34,275 bases of DNA from Methanoculleus sp. MH98A (GTDB taxonomy: Archaea; Halobacteriota; Methanomicrobia; Methanomicrobiales; Methanoculleaceae): the NCBI RefSeq assembly GCF_000691865.1, contig NZ_JMIO01000063.1:1-34275 (forward strand), written 5' to 3'. Both the position numbers and the translations under genes were made by a program. The notes below the pieces were generated by a model. That model was not told the origin of the DNA. It made no database searches and was given only the letters and a program-made list of their open reading frames with translations. Below are positions 7,792-15,159 of this stretch, in pieces. Positions within the stretch are counted from its first letter, which is position 1; each line of letters starts with the position of its first letter.

Positions 7792-8554
7792 CGGAGGACG
7801 GCTGTACATCGTCGGCACCGGCCCCGGTAACCTGCTGCAGATGACGCCCCGCGCCTTAAAAGCCCTCGGCGAGGCGGACTGCGTCATCGGCAACGGGTTC
7901 TATCTTGATCTTGTCGAGCCGATGCTCGCCGGAAAAGAGGTCGTCCGGAGCAGCATGGGCAAGGAGGTCGACCGGGCGGCAAAGGCGCTCGACCTCGCGC
8001 GCGACCGTGTCGTCGCGATGGTGAGCGGCGGCGACGCCGGCGTCTACGGGATGGCGAGCATCGTGCTCGAGGTGGCCGAACGGTCGGGCTCGCCAGTCGA
8101 GGTCGAGGTCGTCCCCGGGATCACGGCAGCGGTCTCGGCGGCGGCACGGCTCGGTTCGCCGCTCTCGGGCGACTACGTCACAATGAGCCTCTCGGATCTC
8201 CTGACCCCCCGGGAGGAGATCGAGCGGAGGCTCGACCTCGCGTTCCGGATGCGGGTGCCGGTCGTCCTCTACAACCCCCGTTCAAGAGGAAGGCCGCACA
8301 ACCTTGATGCGGCGGTCGCGATCGCCCGCCGCCACCTCCCGGAGACGACGCCGGTCGGGGTGATCAAAAACGCCTACCGGGAGGGAGAGGAGCGCTTGAT
8401 CACGACGCTTGGGGAGTTTGACGATCACTTCGCCTTCGTGGACATGCATTCGATCGTTTTTATCGGCGGAGAAGAGACCAGGATCTGGAGGGATGAGAAT
8501 GGTGCGAGAGGAATCATCACGCCCCGGGGATACCACCGGAAATACGTATACTGA
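7760..8554 (+). CDS. cbiH: Cobalt-precorrin-3/precorrin-3B C17-methyltransferase, CbiH
   Basis: CbiH methylates C17 and drives contraction of the macrocycle in the anaerobic pathway. The tetrapyrrole methylase N-terminus is LYIVGTGPGNLLQMTPRAL. VAMVSGGDAGVYGMASIVLE and VEVVPGITAAVSAAARLGSP are characteristic of C17 methyltransferases, as is VPVVLYNPRSRGRP. The ATG at 7760 lies 32 nt inside cbiG; alternative GTG codons follow immediately, so the true overlap could be a few codons shorter. 264 aa is normal. The gene also overlaps cbiC by about 56 nt. Confidence 0.94.
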   Translation: MVVSLLQSHDSGGRLYIVGTGPGNLLQMTPRALKALGEADCVIGNGFYLDLVEPMLAGKEVVRSSMGKEVDRAAKALDLARDRVVAMVSGGDAGVYGMASIVLEVAERSGSPVEVEVVPGITAAVSAAARLGSPLSGDYVTMSLSDLLTPREEIERRLDLAFRMRVPVVLYNPRSRGRPHNLDAAVAIARRHLPETTPVGVIKNAYREGEERLITTLGEFDDHFAFVDMHSIVFIGGEETRIWRDENGARGIITPRGYHRKYVY

Positions 8555-9182
8555 CCTTGCGGCGGTCACGCCGGAGGCCTACGCGATAGCGAGCGCGAGC
8601 CGGAACCTGGCCCGGGAACGGGTGGGGAACACCACCCTCGAAGACCGGATCCGGCAGCGATGCTCGGTCGCGGTCGGCGACTTTGCGATGGCCGATCTCA
8701 TGCGCTTCGCCGGCGGTCCGGTCGAGGCCGGGGTTGCTGCGCTTGCCTGCCGGGCGCCGATTATCGTCGATATCCGGATGGTGCAGGCGGGCATCCTGAA
8801 ACGCGGGCACGCGAGCGAGGTCGTCTGCGTCCTCGACTACGGCGAGGATATCGCCCGCGAGCGCGGGATCACCCGGACGTCGGCGGGGTTCCTTGCCCTG
8901 CGCGACCGGCTGGAAGGGTCGGTCGTGGTCATCGGGAACGCTCCTTCGGCGCTTCTCGTCGTCTGCGAGATGATCCGGGAAGGAGTCCGGCCGGCGCTGG
9001 TCGTCGGAACCCCGGTGGGGTTCGTGAACGCCGCAGAGTCGAAGGGGATACTACGCACCATCGACGTGCCGTCGGTCTCGAACGCCGGCACCCGGGGCGG
9101 GACGCCGGTCGCGGTGGCGGCGATGAACGAGATCATCACGATTCATGCCGAGCGTGGAGGTCATGCGGGACCCGGTTACTGA
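8499..9182 (+). CDS. cbiC: Cobalt-precorrin-8 (precorrin-8X) methylmutase, CbiC
   Basis: CbiC moves the C11 methyl group to C12, forming cobyrinate. Family landmarks are PEAYAIASASRNLARE at the N-terminus, CRAPIIVDIRMVQAGI (which carries the usual substrate-binding region), VVIGNAPSALLVVCEMI and the C-terminal VGTPVGFVNAAESK. The ATG at 8499 is chosen because a GGAGG at 8486-8490 gives good spacing; the ATG at 8493 would be too close. The protein of 227 aa has about 15 more N-terminal residues than many homologues, so a later start cannot be excluded. It overlaps both cbiH and cbiD. Confidence 0.92.
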   Translation: MVREESSRPGDTTGNTYTDLAAVTPEAYAIASASRNLARERVGNTTLEDRIRQRCSVAVGDFAMADLMRFAGGPVEAGVAALACRAPIIVDIRMVQAGILKRGHASEVVCVLDYGEDIARERGITRTSAGFLALRDRLEGSVVVIGNAPSALLVVCEMIREGVRPALVVGTPVGFVNAAESKGILRTIDVPSVSNAGTRGGTPVAVAAMNEIITIHAERGGHAGPGY

Positions 9183-10176
9183 CTTCGAGTATCCCGGGGC
9201 GTGGGTGACGGCCTGCCGCTCCCCGGACCTTCTCGAAGACGTCCGGAGGGGACTTGCAGTCCTGACCGCATCGGGAACTGTCCTCCGGCGGGGGTTTTCG
9301 ACCGGAACAACGGCGGCCGCGGCCTGCAAGGCTGCGATCCTCTCGCTCGCCTGCGTGACCATTCGGGAGGTGGACGTCACCCTCCCCTGCGGGATTACGG
9401 TCCGGTTCCCGGTCGACGGCTACCGCGGGCAGGCGTCCTGCCGCAAGGACGCCGGGGACTACACCGCGGATGTGACGGGGGGGCTTGAGTTCGTCGCGAT
9501 GGCGGCCCCCTCCCTCTCCGGGGGAGTCCAGTTCGTCCCCGGCGAGGGTATCGGGAGTTTCGCCCGCGACACCCCCCGCCACCGGCAGGGGACGCCGGCG
9601 ATCAGCGCCCCGGCGCTTGACTGCATCCGCCGCTCCATCGACGAGGCGGTGGAGGAGGCGGATCTCTCCGGGACGACGGTCATCCTCACGATCCCCCGGG
9701 GTGCGGAGGTGGCGCAGAAGACGCTGAATCCCCGGGTCGGGGTGCACGGGGGGATATCCGTCCTCGGGACGACCGGGTTCGTGGAGCCCTGGGACGACCA
9801 TATGATAGAGGGCGTGATCGACCGCATCGCCCGGGCTCCCGGAGCGGTCGTGCTGACGACCGGCAGGCTCGGCCTGCGCTACTCCCGTCTCCTCTTCCCG
9901 GAGCACGAGGCGATCCTGGTCGGGAACAAACTCGAGGAGGCACTCCGGGCGGTCGACGGCGACACGGTCATCTGCGGGCTGCCCGGCCTGATCCTGAAGT
10001 TCATGAACCGCGACGTCCTTGCCGGAACCGGGTGCGTGACGGTGGAGGAACTCTCGGCGACCCAGCTCTGGGAGGAGACGGTCCGCCGGGAGCTTCGCGC
10101 ATTCCAGGCGCGCTACCCCCGCGTCCGGGTGGTGATCGTCGACCGCGACGGCCGGATCATCGGGGAGTCGCCATGA
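9145..10176 (+). CDS. cbiD: Cobalt-precorrin-5B C1-methyltransferase, CbiD
   Basis: CbiD methylates C1 after lactone opening in the anaerobic route. It is unrelated to the tetrapyrrole methylase fold. The characteristic motifs RRGFSTGTTAAAACKAAIL, YTADVTGGLEF, TLNPRVGVHGGISVLGTTG and the GLPGLILKF segment are all present. ATG 9145 and ATG 9163 are both possible. The sequence from 9163 (MRDPVTDFEYPGAW) looks like the conserved N-terminus of methanogen homologues, but its GGAGGT is only a base or two from the ATG. The 3' end overlaps the cbiE start by 4 nt (ATGA). Confidence 0.94.
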   Translation: MPSVEVMRDPVTDFEYPGAWVTACRSPDLLEDVRRGLAVLTASGTVLRRGFSTGTTAAAACKAAILSLACVTIREVDVTLPCGITVRFPVDGYRGQASCRKDAGDYTADVTGGLEFVAMAAPSLSGGVQFVPGEGIGSFARDTPRHRQGTPAISAPALDCIRRSIDEAVEEADLSGTTVILTIPRGAEVAQKTLNPRVGVHGGISVLGTTGFVEPWDDHMIEGVIDRIARAPGAVVLTTGRLGLRYSRLLFPEHEAILVGNKLEEALRAVDGDTVICGLPGLILKFMNRDVLAGTGCVTVEELSATQLWEETVRRELRAFQARYPRVRVVIVDRDGRIIGESP

Positions 10177-10745
10177 AGATCGTCGGCGTGGGCTGCGGCC
10201 CCGGTATGCTGACCGCGGAGGCGGCAAGGGTCATCGCGGGCGCGTCGCTCGTCTACGGCTCCGCACGGGCGATCGCGCTTGCCCGCGACGCCATCCCGCC
10301 GGGCTGCGAGGTCAACGAGATCGAGGATTACCGGAGCCTCCGCTCCCTTCCGGCCCATGCGGTCGTCCTCTCGACGGGCGACCCGATGCTTGCGGGGCTC
10401 GGCTACCTCCCGGGCGACGTCGTCCCCGGGATCTCCTCCCTCCAGGTCGCGTTCGCCCGCCTGAAGGTTCCGCTGGCGCGGGCCGCGGTCGTCTCCGCCC
10501 ACGGGAAGGATCACGACCGGGCGATAGCCGAAGCGCGGGAGGAGGCCGTGCGGGGCAGGGTCGTCTTCCTCGTCGCCGACCCGGCCTTCGACGTCGGGGC
10601 GCTCGCGGCCTCCCTCCCGCCCCGGACCCGGCTTGCCGTCTGCGAGGATCTCGGCTACCCGGCAGAACGGATCACTGTCGGGACGGCGGCACAGCCCCCG
10701 GCGCCGCTGGGCGAACTCTATGTGGTGGTGGCGGGGGCGTTTTAG
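10173..10745 (+). CDS. cbiE: Cobalt-precorrin-7 C5-methyltransferase, CbiE
   Basis: CbiE methylates C5 and works with CbiT. The tetrapyrrole methylase start IVGVGCGPGMLTAEAARVI is followed by the CbiE-type LVYGSARAIALAR. The GDP motif in VVLSTGDPMLAGLG and VVPGISSLQVAFARL form the SAM pocket. 190 aa matches stand-alone CbiE. It is the last gene of the operon; downstream lies repetitive DNA. No cbiJ (cobalt-precorrin-6A reductase) follows. Confidence 0.94.
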   Translation: MKIVGVGCGPGMLTAEAARVIAGASLVYGSARAIALARDAIPPGCEVNEIEDYRSLRSLPAHAVVLSTGDPMLAGLGYLPGDVVPGISSLQVAFARLKVPLARAAVVSAHGKDHDRAIAEAREEAVRGRVVFLVADPAFDVGALAASLPPRTRLAVCEDLGYPAERITVGTAAQPPAPLGELYVVVAGAF

Positions 10746-10900
10746 AGGGTGTCCGATCTGGATACGTCACCAGGGGATAGGAGATGCATCCCCTTCTGGT
10801 TTTGAAGTCTCAGTACTTCACGAATTTCGGCACCCGACACTAAGCGGGGCGGCCTCGTAAAATTCGGTACCGAGGAGTTGGTAACGCCCGGACACCGGAG

Positions 10901-10980
10901 TTCGCGTTCTTCGCGCCTTCGCGTGAGGTGACGGTAGGCGTAGTGCCGAGATCTCACGCGAAGAGCGCGAAGCCGCGAAG
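10901..10980. repeat. Imperfect inverted repeat of the CGCGAAG type downstream of cbiE
   Basis: A left arm at 10901-10927 (containing TTCGCGCCTTCGCGTGAG) faces a right arm at 10953-10980 (beginning CTCACGCGAAGAGCGCGAAG), with a 25-nt spacer. Arms are built from short CGCGAAG/CTTCGCG units that recur at about 11170, 12716-12791 and 13973-13987. The rest of 10746-11239 holds no convincing gene. A smaller dyad, AGGGGAT...ATCCCCT, occurs just after the cbiE stop. Confidence 0.7.
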
Positions 10981-11050
10981 TGCGACGGATGGGGCATCCG
11001 GAGCTTGAGAAGACCGAAGGTCTTCGAAGTGCGATGGTTCGTTAGAACCG

Positions 11051-11173
11051 GAGCATGAGCACCGCAGGTGCGAGCCGCGACGTTCCATCCGGCCCGGAGC
11101 ATGAGCACCGCAGGTGCGAGCCGCGACGTTCCATCCGGCCCGGAGCATGAGCACCGCAGGTGCGAGCCGCGAA
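11051..11173. repeat. 46-nt tandem repeat, 2 full copies plus partial third
   Basis: Copies start at 11051, 11097 and 11143 with an exact 46-nt period. Each begins GAGCATGAGCACCGCAGGTG. The third copy breaks off after about 30 nt and continues into a CGCGAAG unit. Each unit contains the small dyad GCACC-GCA-GGTGC. The copies look identical by eye, so the duplication is recent or maintained by conversion. A period of 46 is not a multiple of three, so it does not code a protein repeat. Confidence 0.85.
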
Positions 11174-11239
11174 GAACGCGAAGAGATCTGTGGAATACTG
11201 AACGTCACGCTATTCCGCAGGCGGTTGGAACCACATATT

Positions 11240-11554
11240 CTACGCTGTGGAAGCCGCGAGACCCGCCGCGGCGCTCTCCTTCTTCCGGAACTCGTAGCCC
11301 GACCGGAGGAGATCGAGGAAGATTGCCTGGTACGCACCTCGTCTGCAGAGTTCGAGATGGTAGCGGTGCACCGTCGATTTCGTCCCGTATCTCACCGGCA
11401 CGTCGCTCCAGGCGCACCCGGTGGTGAGGACGTAGAGAACCCCGTTGAAGAGGTTCCGGGGGTCGCGCCGGGGCCTGCCGATATGGGGTTTTTGAGGCGG
11501 GAGGTGTCTACGGACGATCTCCCAGAAGTCGTCGTCGATCTCCCGAAACGTCAT
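11240..11554 (-). pseudogene. IS5-type transposase N-terminal fragment (DUF4096-like)
   Basis: The 104-aa frame starts MTFREIDDDFWEIVRRHLPP and contains GRPRRDPRNLFNGVLYVLTTGCAW and YGTKSTVHRYHLELC, the conserved DNA-binding N-terminal region of IS5-type transposases. Homologues continue into a DDE catalytic domain; here the similarity fades after about residue 92 (RSGYEF) and the tail is not recognisable. No second frame with DDE motifs follows toward lower coordinates, only repeats. The element is therefore a dead remnant. Upstream of its start, TTTTGGGACGGTTCGGACTC near 11585-11604 resembles an IS end, but I found no convincing partner end. Confidence 0.75.
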
Positions 11555-11611
11555 GAGCGCCGCATACCCCGGCGAGACCTTATAGTTTTGGGACGGTTCG
11601 GACTCCCGCGG

Positions 11612-12535
11612 TCACGCCGGGCGGTAGTTCATGACGATGATCTCGCGGACCTCTCCCCGTTTCGTCCCATCGCAGTTGATTGCTCTCCTTGCCGGGACCC
11701 GGTCGATACGATACCCGGCGTAGAGGTCGTCGAAGAACCCGTCTTCGGGGTCGGCGTTCCTGGGATCGGAGTTGCTCAGCATGAGTTTCGCGCCCTTTGC
11801 GCCGCAGCGTGCATAAAACTCCGCCAGACGCCTCTGCTCCTCGTCGGAGAACCTGTTCTTCGAGTACTGCGTGAACGACGACGTCCGGTTCAGCGGCCGG
11901 TAGGGCGGGTCGAAGTAGACGAAGGTGTCCTCTGCGATGTACGGCTCCGCCTGCGTGAAGTCGCCGAGATGGATGGTCGTGTTCCGGAACGCGAGCGAGT
12001 CGGCCCGGAGCACCTCTTCGTGCAGGATCTTCGGCTTTTTGTACCTGCCGAACGGGACGTTGAACCCGCCCCGGGAGTTCACCCGGTAAAGGCCGTTGAA
12101 GCACGTCCTGTTGAGGAAGATGAACCGTCCCGCCCGTTCGACCCACGCGTCACCGTACCCGGTAAAGTCGATCTCCTGCTTCTCGCGATTGAATGTATCC
12201 CTGACAGCGTAGTAGTAGTCCCTGCGCCCCGAATCGTCTTTTGAAAGAAACTCGTCTTCGACGTCGCGCAGGTATTCGATGAGAGCGGGGGCGTCGTTTT
12301 TCACGACGGTGTAGGCGAGGACGAGGTCCTCGTTGATGTCGAAGAGGTGGCACTCCCTGAACGCAAAAGTGCTGTTGAAGTGAAAATAGACCGCTCCGCC
12401 GCCCATGAACGGTTCGACAAAGACCGGAAGGGTCCCCTCGGCGAGTTCCCGCGGAACTCGGGCGGCGAACGCATCGAGCAGTTGCGCTTTCCCGCCTGCC
12501 CACTTGAGGAACGGTCGTGCGGTGGGTGTTGCCAT
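11612..12535 (-). CDS. Dam-type (D12 class) DNA adenine N6-methyltransferase
   Basis: Alpha-class adenine methyltransferase. Motif I-type FLKWAGGKAQLL is at the N-terminus, and VFVEPFMGGGAVYFHF follows (the F-x-G-x-G SAM region). RFIFLNRTCFNGLYRVN is a D12-class signature, and the catalytic DPPY appears in VYFDPPYRPLNRTSSFTQY at about residue 205. 307 aa is typical. The ATG at 12535 gives the usual MATPTARPFLKWAGG start; the ATG at 12589 is a possible longer form. No restriction gene is adjacent, so it looks solitary, although a distant XhoI-type nuclease is at the left edge. It lies between repeat-rich segments and an IS remnant, consistent with an acquired gene. Confidence 0.9.
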   Translation of the reverse strand: MATPTARPFLKWAGGKAQLLDAFAARVPRELAEGTLPVFVEPFMGGGAVYFHFNSTFAFRECHLFDINEDLVLAYTVVKNDAPALIEYLRDVEDEFLSKDDSGRRDYYYAVRDTFNREKQEIDFTGYGDAWVERAGRFIFLNRTCFNGLYRVNSRGGFNVPFGRYKKPKILHEEVLRADSLAFRNTTIHLGDFTQAEPYIAEDTFVYFDPPYRPLNRTSSFTQYSKNRFSDEEQRRLAEFYARCGAKGAKLMLSNSDPRNADPEDGFFDDLYAGYRIDRVPARRAINCDGTKRGEVREIIVMNYRPA

Positions 12536-12715
12536 CGGTCTCTTCTCATCGGGATGAATGCTGCAGGAGAAGTTGGTCTTGAAGGGCATTAGCGTTGTCC
12601 GTCTCCTGCGTCGGGTTCAGCCGCTACCGCCCGTTCGAGCACCCTGATTTTGGGCTTTGTTAAACCCCTCTCCTCGGAGGACGAATCACCTCCGGATTAT
12701 CTATACGTCGCCGAT

Positions 12716-12791
12716 TCACGCGAAGACGCGAAGAACGCGAAGGAGTCCATCAGTACCCATCCAGACTTCGCGCCTTCGCGTCTTCGCGTGA
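12716..12791. repeat. Long stem-loop of CGCGAAG units between the two methyltransferase genes
   Basis: An 18-bp perfect stem pairs TCACGCGAAGACGCGAAG at 12716-12733 with its complement at 12774-12791. It continues for about 7 bp (CGCGAAG/CTTCGCG) around a loop near 12743-12765. No T-run follows directly. It lies in the 12536-12850 intergenic region, between the start of the Dam-type gene and the end of the second methyltransferase gene, and holds no other gene that I can support. Confidence 0.75.
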
Positions 12792-12870
12792 GGCCACGTC
12801 ACTGACTTCTATTGGTAATCGGGAGTTATCCAGAGATTGTGGCAAGCAGTTCAATCTGGCCGTTTTTTTA
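12784..12870. repeat. Diverged direct repeat, copy A (3' end of methyltransferase gene)
   Basis: This segment aligns with 13978-14062. Shared blocks are CTTCGCGTGAGG(C/T)CAC, CTATTG(G/A)TAA, the GTTAT/GCTAT...AGATTGTG/AGGTTGTG block and TTCAA(T/C)TG(A)GCCG. It includes the stop codon and the last few codons (KKRPD) of the methyltransferase gene at 12851. Confidence 0.55.
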
Positions 12871-13831
12871 GCATCTTCTCGATTGCCCACCGGCCCCGGC
12901 CGAGTTCACTTCCCAGGATCTCGACCGCCCTCTTCTTCGTCTCGCCGGACTCGATGAGCGCGGCGAACCGGGAGACGAGGATCTCGCGGTCGGTCTCCGT
13001 CCAGGGTCTGCCCCGGTTCGCCGGCTCCCCGGTCTCCGGTGTCCGGAGCGTGGAAAGCAGGCAGCCCGGCCGGGTATCCCGCAGTTCTGCGATCTTCAGG
13101 TCGAAGACCTGCTTTGAGGCCTCGAACCCGGTCGCCCGGCGGTTGAGGGCGACGGCCACCTTTGCGGTCGTAAATCCGCCAAGGAACATATCGCAGACGA
13201 GATCGCCTTCGTTGCTGCTGTACTGGATCATCTTTACGAGCAGTGCCGTCGGCAGTTCGTTCTTGTTCTTCGCCTGTCCCGGTTTGTACTCGCGGTTGAT
13301 GCACCAGACGTCTTCGCGGTCGCGGTAGTTCAGCGACCCGTTGTCCGGCCCCCTCTCCCCGGTTCCGTAGCGCGACTCCAGGTTGAACGTCCGCTCGCCG
13401 CCCGGTTTTTCGTAGAAGAGGATGTGGTAGTGGGAGGAGACGTATTTTCTGCTCGTGTAGACGCCGAAATTGTAGCGCCAGATGATATGGTTGACCTCGC
13501 GAAGGTGCGTCTGCCGTAGCGCGTGGAGGATGTGGTAGAGGTTCGTGTAGCCCGAGACGATGTAGATCGACCCGCCCGGCCTTAATATCCGTTCGGCTTC
13601 CCGGATCCACCTCTGGCTGAACTCCCCGTAATCGGATGCGGGGACCTCGACGTAGCCGTCGACGACGAACGCCTCGTCACGGTTGTAGTGCTGGTGCAAC
13701 CGGTCGCCGTTGATGCCGTAGGGAGGGTCGGTGACGATCAGGTCGACCGAGTCGTCGGGGATATGCGCTCTTGCCCCCGCGATGCAGTCGCCGTTGTAGA
13801 ATATGTTGCCGTTGATCTCCTCGGACCTCAT
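12851..13831 (-). CDS. Beta-type N6-adenine/N4-cytosine DNA methyltransferase
   Basis: Site-specific DNA methyltransferase of the N4/N6 MTase family. The catalytic motif VDLIVTDPPYGINGD is near residue 30, followed by RILRPGGSIYIVSGY. The SAM-binding motif comes late, in VCDMFLGGFTTAKVAVALNRRATGFE near residue 225, which gives the beta-class motif order. The last 60 residues (TDREILVSRFAALIESG...RGRWAIEKMLKKR) look helical and may bind DNA. The start at 13831 (MRSEEINGNIFYNGDC) has a GAGG six bases upstream; longer frames begin at 13849 and 13927. Upstream, a TCTTATGC box near 13883-13893 and a GTAC-rich dyad (about 13863-13881) could form a regulated promoter. Target sequence unknown. Confidence 0.9.
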   Translation of the reverse strand: MRSEEINGNIFYNGDCIAGARAHIPDDSVDLIVTDPPYGINGDRLHQHYNRDEAFVVDGYVEVPASDYGEFSQRWIREAERILRPGGSIYIVSGYTNLYHILHALRQTHLREVNHIIWRYNFGVYTSRKYVSSHYHILFYEKPGGERTFNLESRYGTGERGPDNGSLNYRDREDVWCINREYKPGQAKNKNELPTALLVKMIQYSSNEGDLVCDMFLGGFTTAKVAVALNRRATGFEASKQVFDLKIAELRDTRPGCLLSTLRTPETGEPANRGRPWTETDREILVSRFAALIESGETKKRAVEILGSELGRGRWAIEKMLKKRPD

Positions 13832-13977
13832 AATTTTCCTCGGCGGCATGTTGCGGGCTCTACGTACAGTACAACCGTACGGGCATAAGAGATACTCGTT
13901 GTGATTGCGGTTCGTCTCCCGGTACATTCAGGAGAACCGGAGAGTTCGTCCCGCACCGGAGCGGGGGGCAGCGCGCC

Positions 13978-14062
13978 TTCGCGTGAGGTCACATTACCGC
14001 CTCTATTGATAACTGAGTGCTATTCGAAGGTTGTGTGAAGCATTTCAACTGAGCCGCTATTT
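13978..14062. repeat. Diverged direct repeat, copy B (upstream side of the methyltransferase gene)
   Basis: Counterpart of 12784-12870, in the same orientation, just beyond the 3' end of the small-multidrug-export gene. Together the copies bracket the methyltransferase gene. The left edge repeats a CGCGCCTTCGCGTGAGGTCAC unit that also occurs in the neighbouring stem-loops. The rest of 13832-14065 contains only the methyltransferase promoter. Confidence 0.5.
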
Positions 14063-14065
14063 CCG

Positions 14066-14781
14066 TCACCGGGGCGAGCGTTCCCGGAGGCGTTTCTCGC
14101 GCAGTTTCAGGCCGGTGAAGACGGCGAGAACTGCGACGACGATCGCGGCCAGGATGCCGATTCCGAGCGCTTGGTTCTGCCGGTAGATGTCCAGGAGCAC
14201 GTCGGAGCCGAGAGCGAGGGCGAGGCTGGAGGCGAGCGATCCGGCGCAGACGCAGGCAAAGACCCGGGCCTGATCCAGCCCCAGCAGCCGGCCGAGAATC
14301 GACCCGTTCATCGCACCGGTCCCTGGAGCGGGAAAAAGACGAAGAGAACGAGCCCGATCGTTGAGAATCGCCGGATCCACGGCCGGGTATCGGTGTAGTT
14401 CCGGCCCGCCGCCATCCCGCTCTCGAGCAACCGGCCGATGAGCGGGATCTTCAGCGCCAGGTCGAAGTTCCAGACGACAAAGAGGGAGACGGCCACGTCG
14501 AGGAGAACGATCGCGAGGGTGATGAGCCACCAGGGGTAACCCATCACGATCGCGATGGGAATGATCGACTCCTTCCCGGCCGGGGGGACGAAGTAGGCGG
14601 CGAGCAGTCCCGAGATGACGAGGAACTGCTGGTAGGGCTCGATCAGGTAGAGCGCTGCAAAAATAGCCAGGGCGATGGCGATCGGGAGGATGAATTTTAT
14701 GGGGCCGGCAAGGTAGGGGTTTGCGAGGAGCGCCTTCCAGCCCTCCGGCCCGGGTATATTGGTGGTATCGTCTGCGCTCAT
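14066..14781 (-). CDS. Small multidrug export family (PF06695-like) membrane protein, apparent frameshift
   Basis: Membrane protein resembling the Sm_multidrug_ex family; its transport role is annotated rather than proven. The first frame (14308-14781, 157 aa) has hydrophobic segments around residues 28-45, 52-66 and 85-105. It reaches FFPLQG and then stops. The second frame (14066-14311) begins MNGSILGRLLGLDQARVF and carries two more hydrophobic segments. Family members read continuously through an FPLxGTGA segment at this point. Adding one G to the GGG at 14321-14323 restores LQG-TGAMNGS. As written, the stop and the next ATG overlap as ATGA, so two coupled genes are a formal alternative. 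Domain continuity favours one gene with a 1-nt deletion or sequence error. Confidence 0.78.
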
Positions 14782-14892
14782 AGGTCGATCTCCGGCAGGG
14801 AGATACTCAATTCAGATTGGGGTTTTGGGGTTAATACGTTATCTGCAGGGGTTCCAGCAGGTTCAAGTTCATGAAGCGCAAGGATAGGTAGC

Positions 14893-15159
14893 ATGACCCC
14901 TGTCCCCGTCACCCGGCCGCCTCGTGCCCTCCCCGTTGTCGATGCCGGCACCCGGGAGAGCGCCTTGTGCACGATCGCGAACGTCGCGACCGCGCTCGAG
15001 ACCCTGCGCGAGGTGAGAAAGCACGTTCGCGGCGACCACAAGCGGCGCCTCGACGACGTCGCGGTGGTCCTCCGTGTCGCCGCGCTCGATGCCCAGGCGA
15101 CCTACGCGATCACCGACGAAGAGGCCCGGTCGTTCATCCGGGACTGTCGCTCGAGGTGA
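14893..15159 (+). CDS. Hypothetical small protein
   Basis: 88-residue frame, unrecognised. It is mainly helical in appearance (TIANVATALETLREVRKHVRG, ITDEEARSFIRDCR) and charged, without signal peptide, membrane segment or cysteine motif. The ATG at 14893 follows a weak AGGATAGGTAGC. A TTAATACG stretch about 60 nt upstream could be a promoter element. Its end overlaps the convergent DUF885-like gene by 26 bp. The opposite-strand frames over the same DNA look like GC-rich shadows. Confidence 0.5.
   Translation: MTPVPVTRPPRALPVVDAGTRESALCTIANVATALETLREVRKHVRGDHKRRLDDVAVVLRVAALDAQATYAITDEEARSFIRDCRSR

Noticed and set aside
11051-11173. Short CRISPR array
   Set aside because: The 46-nt units abut directly with no unique spacers and there are no cas genes, so this is a plain tandem repeat.
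10746-11239. Left terminal repeat of the IS5-type element
   Set aside because: GGGTGTCCG after cbiE only weakly resembles the complement of the GGACGGTTCGGACTC end near 11590, so I could not define element boundaries.
11612-13831. Two-gene restriction-modification system
   Set aside because: Both genes are methyltransferases with DPPY-type motifs; no nuclease gene lies between or beside them.
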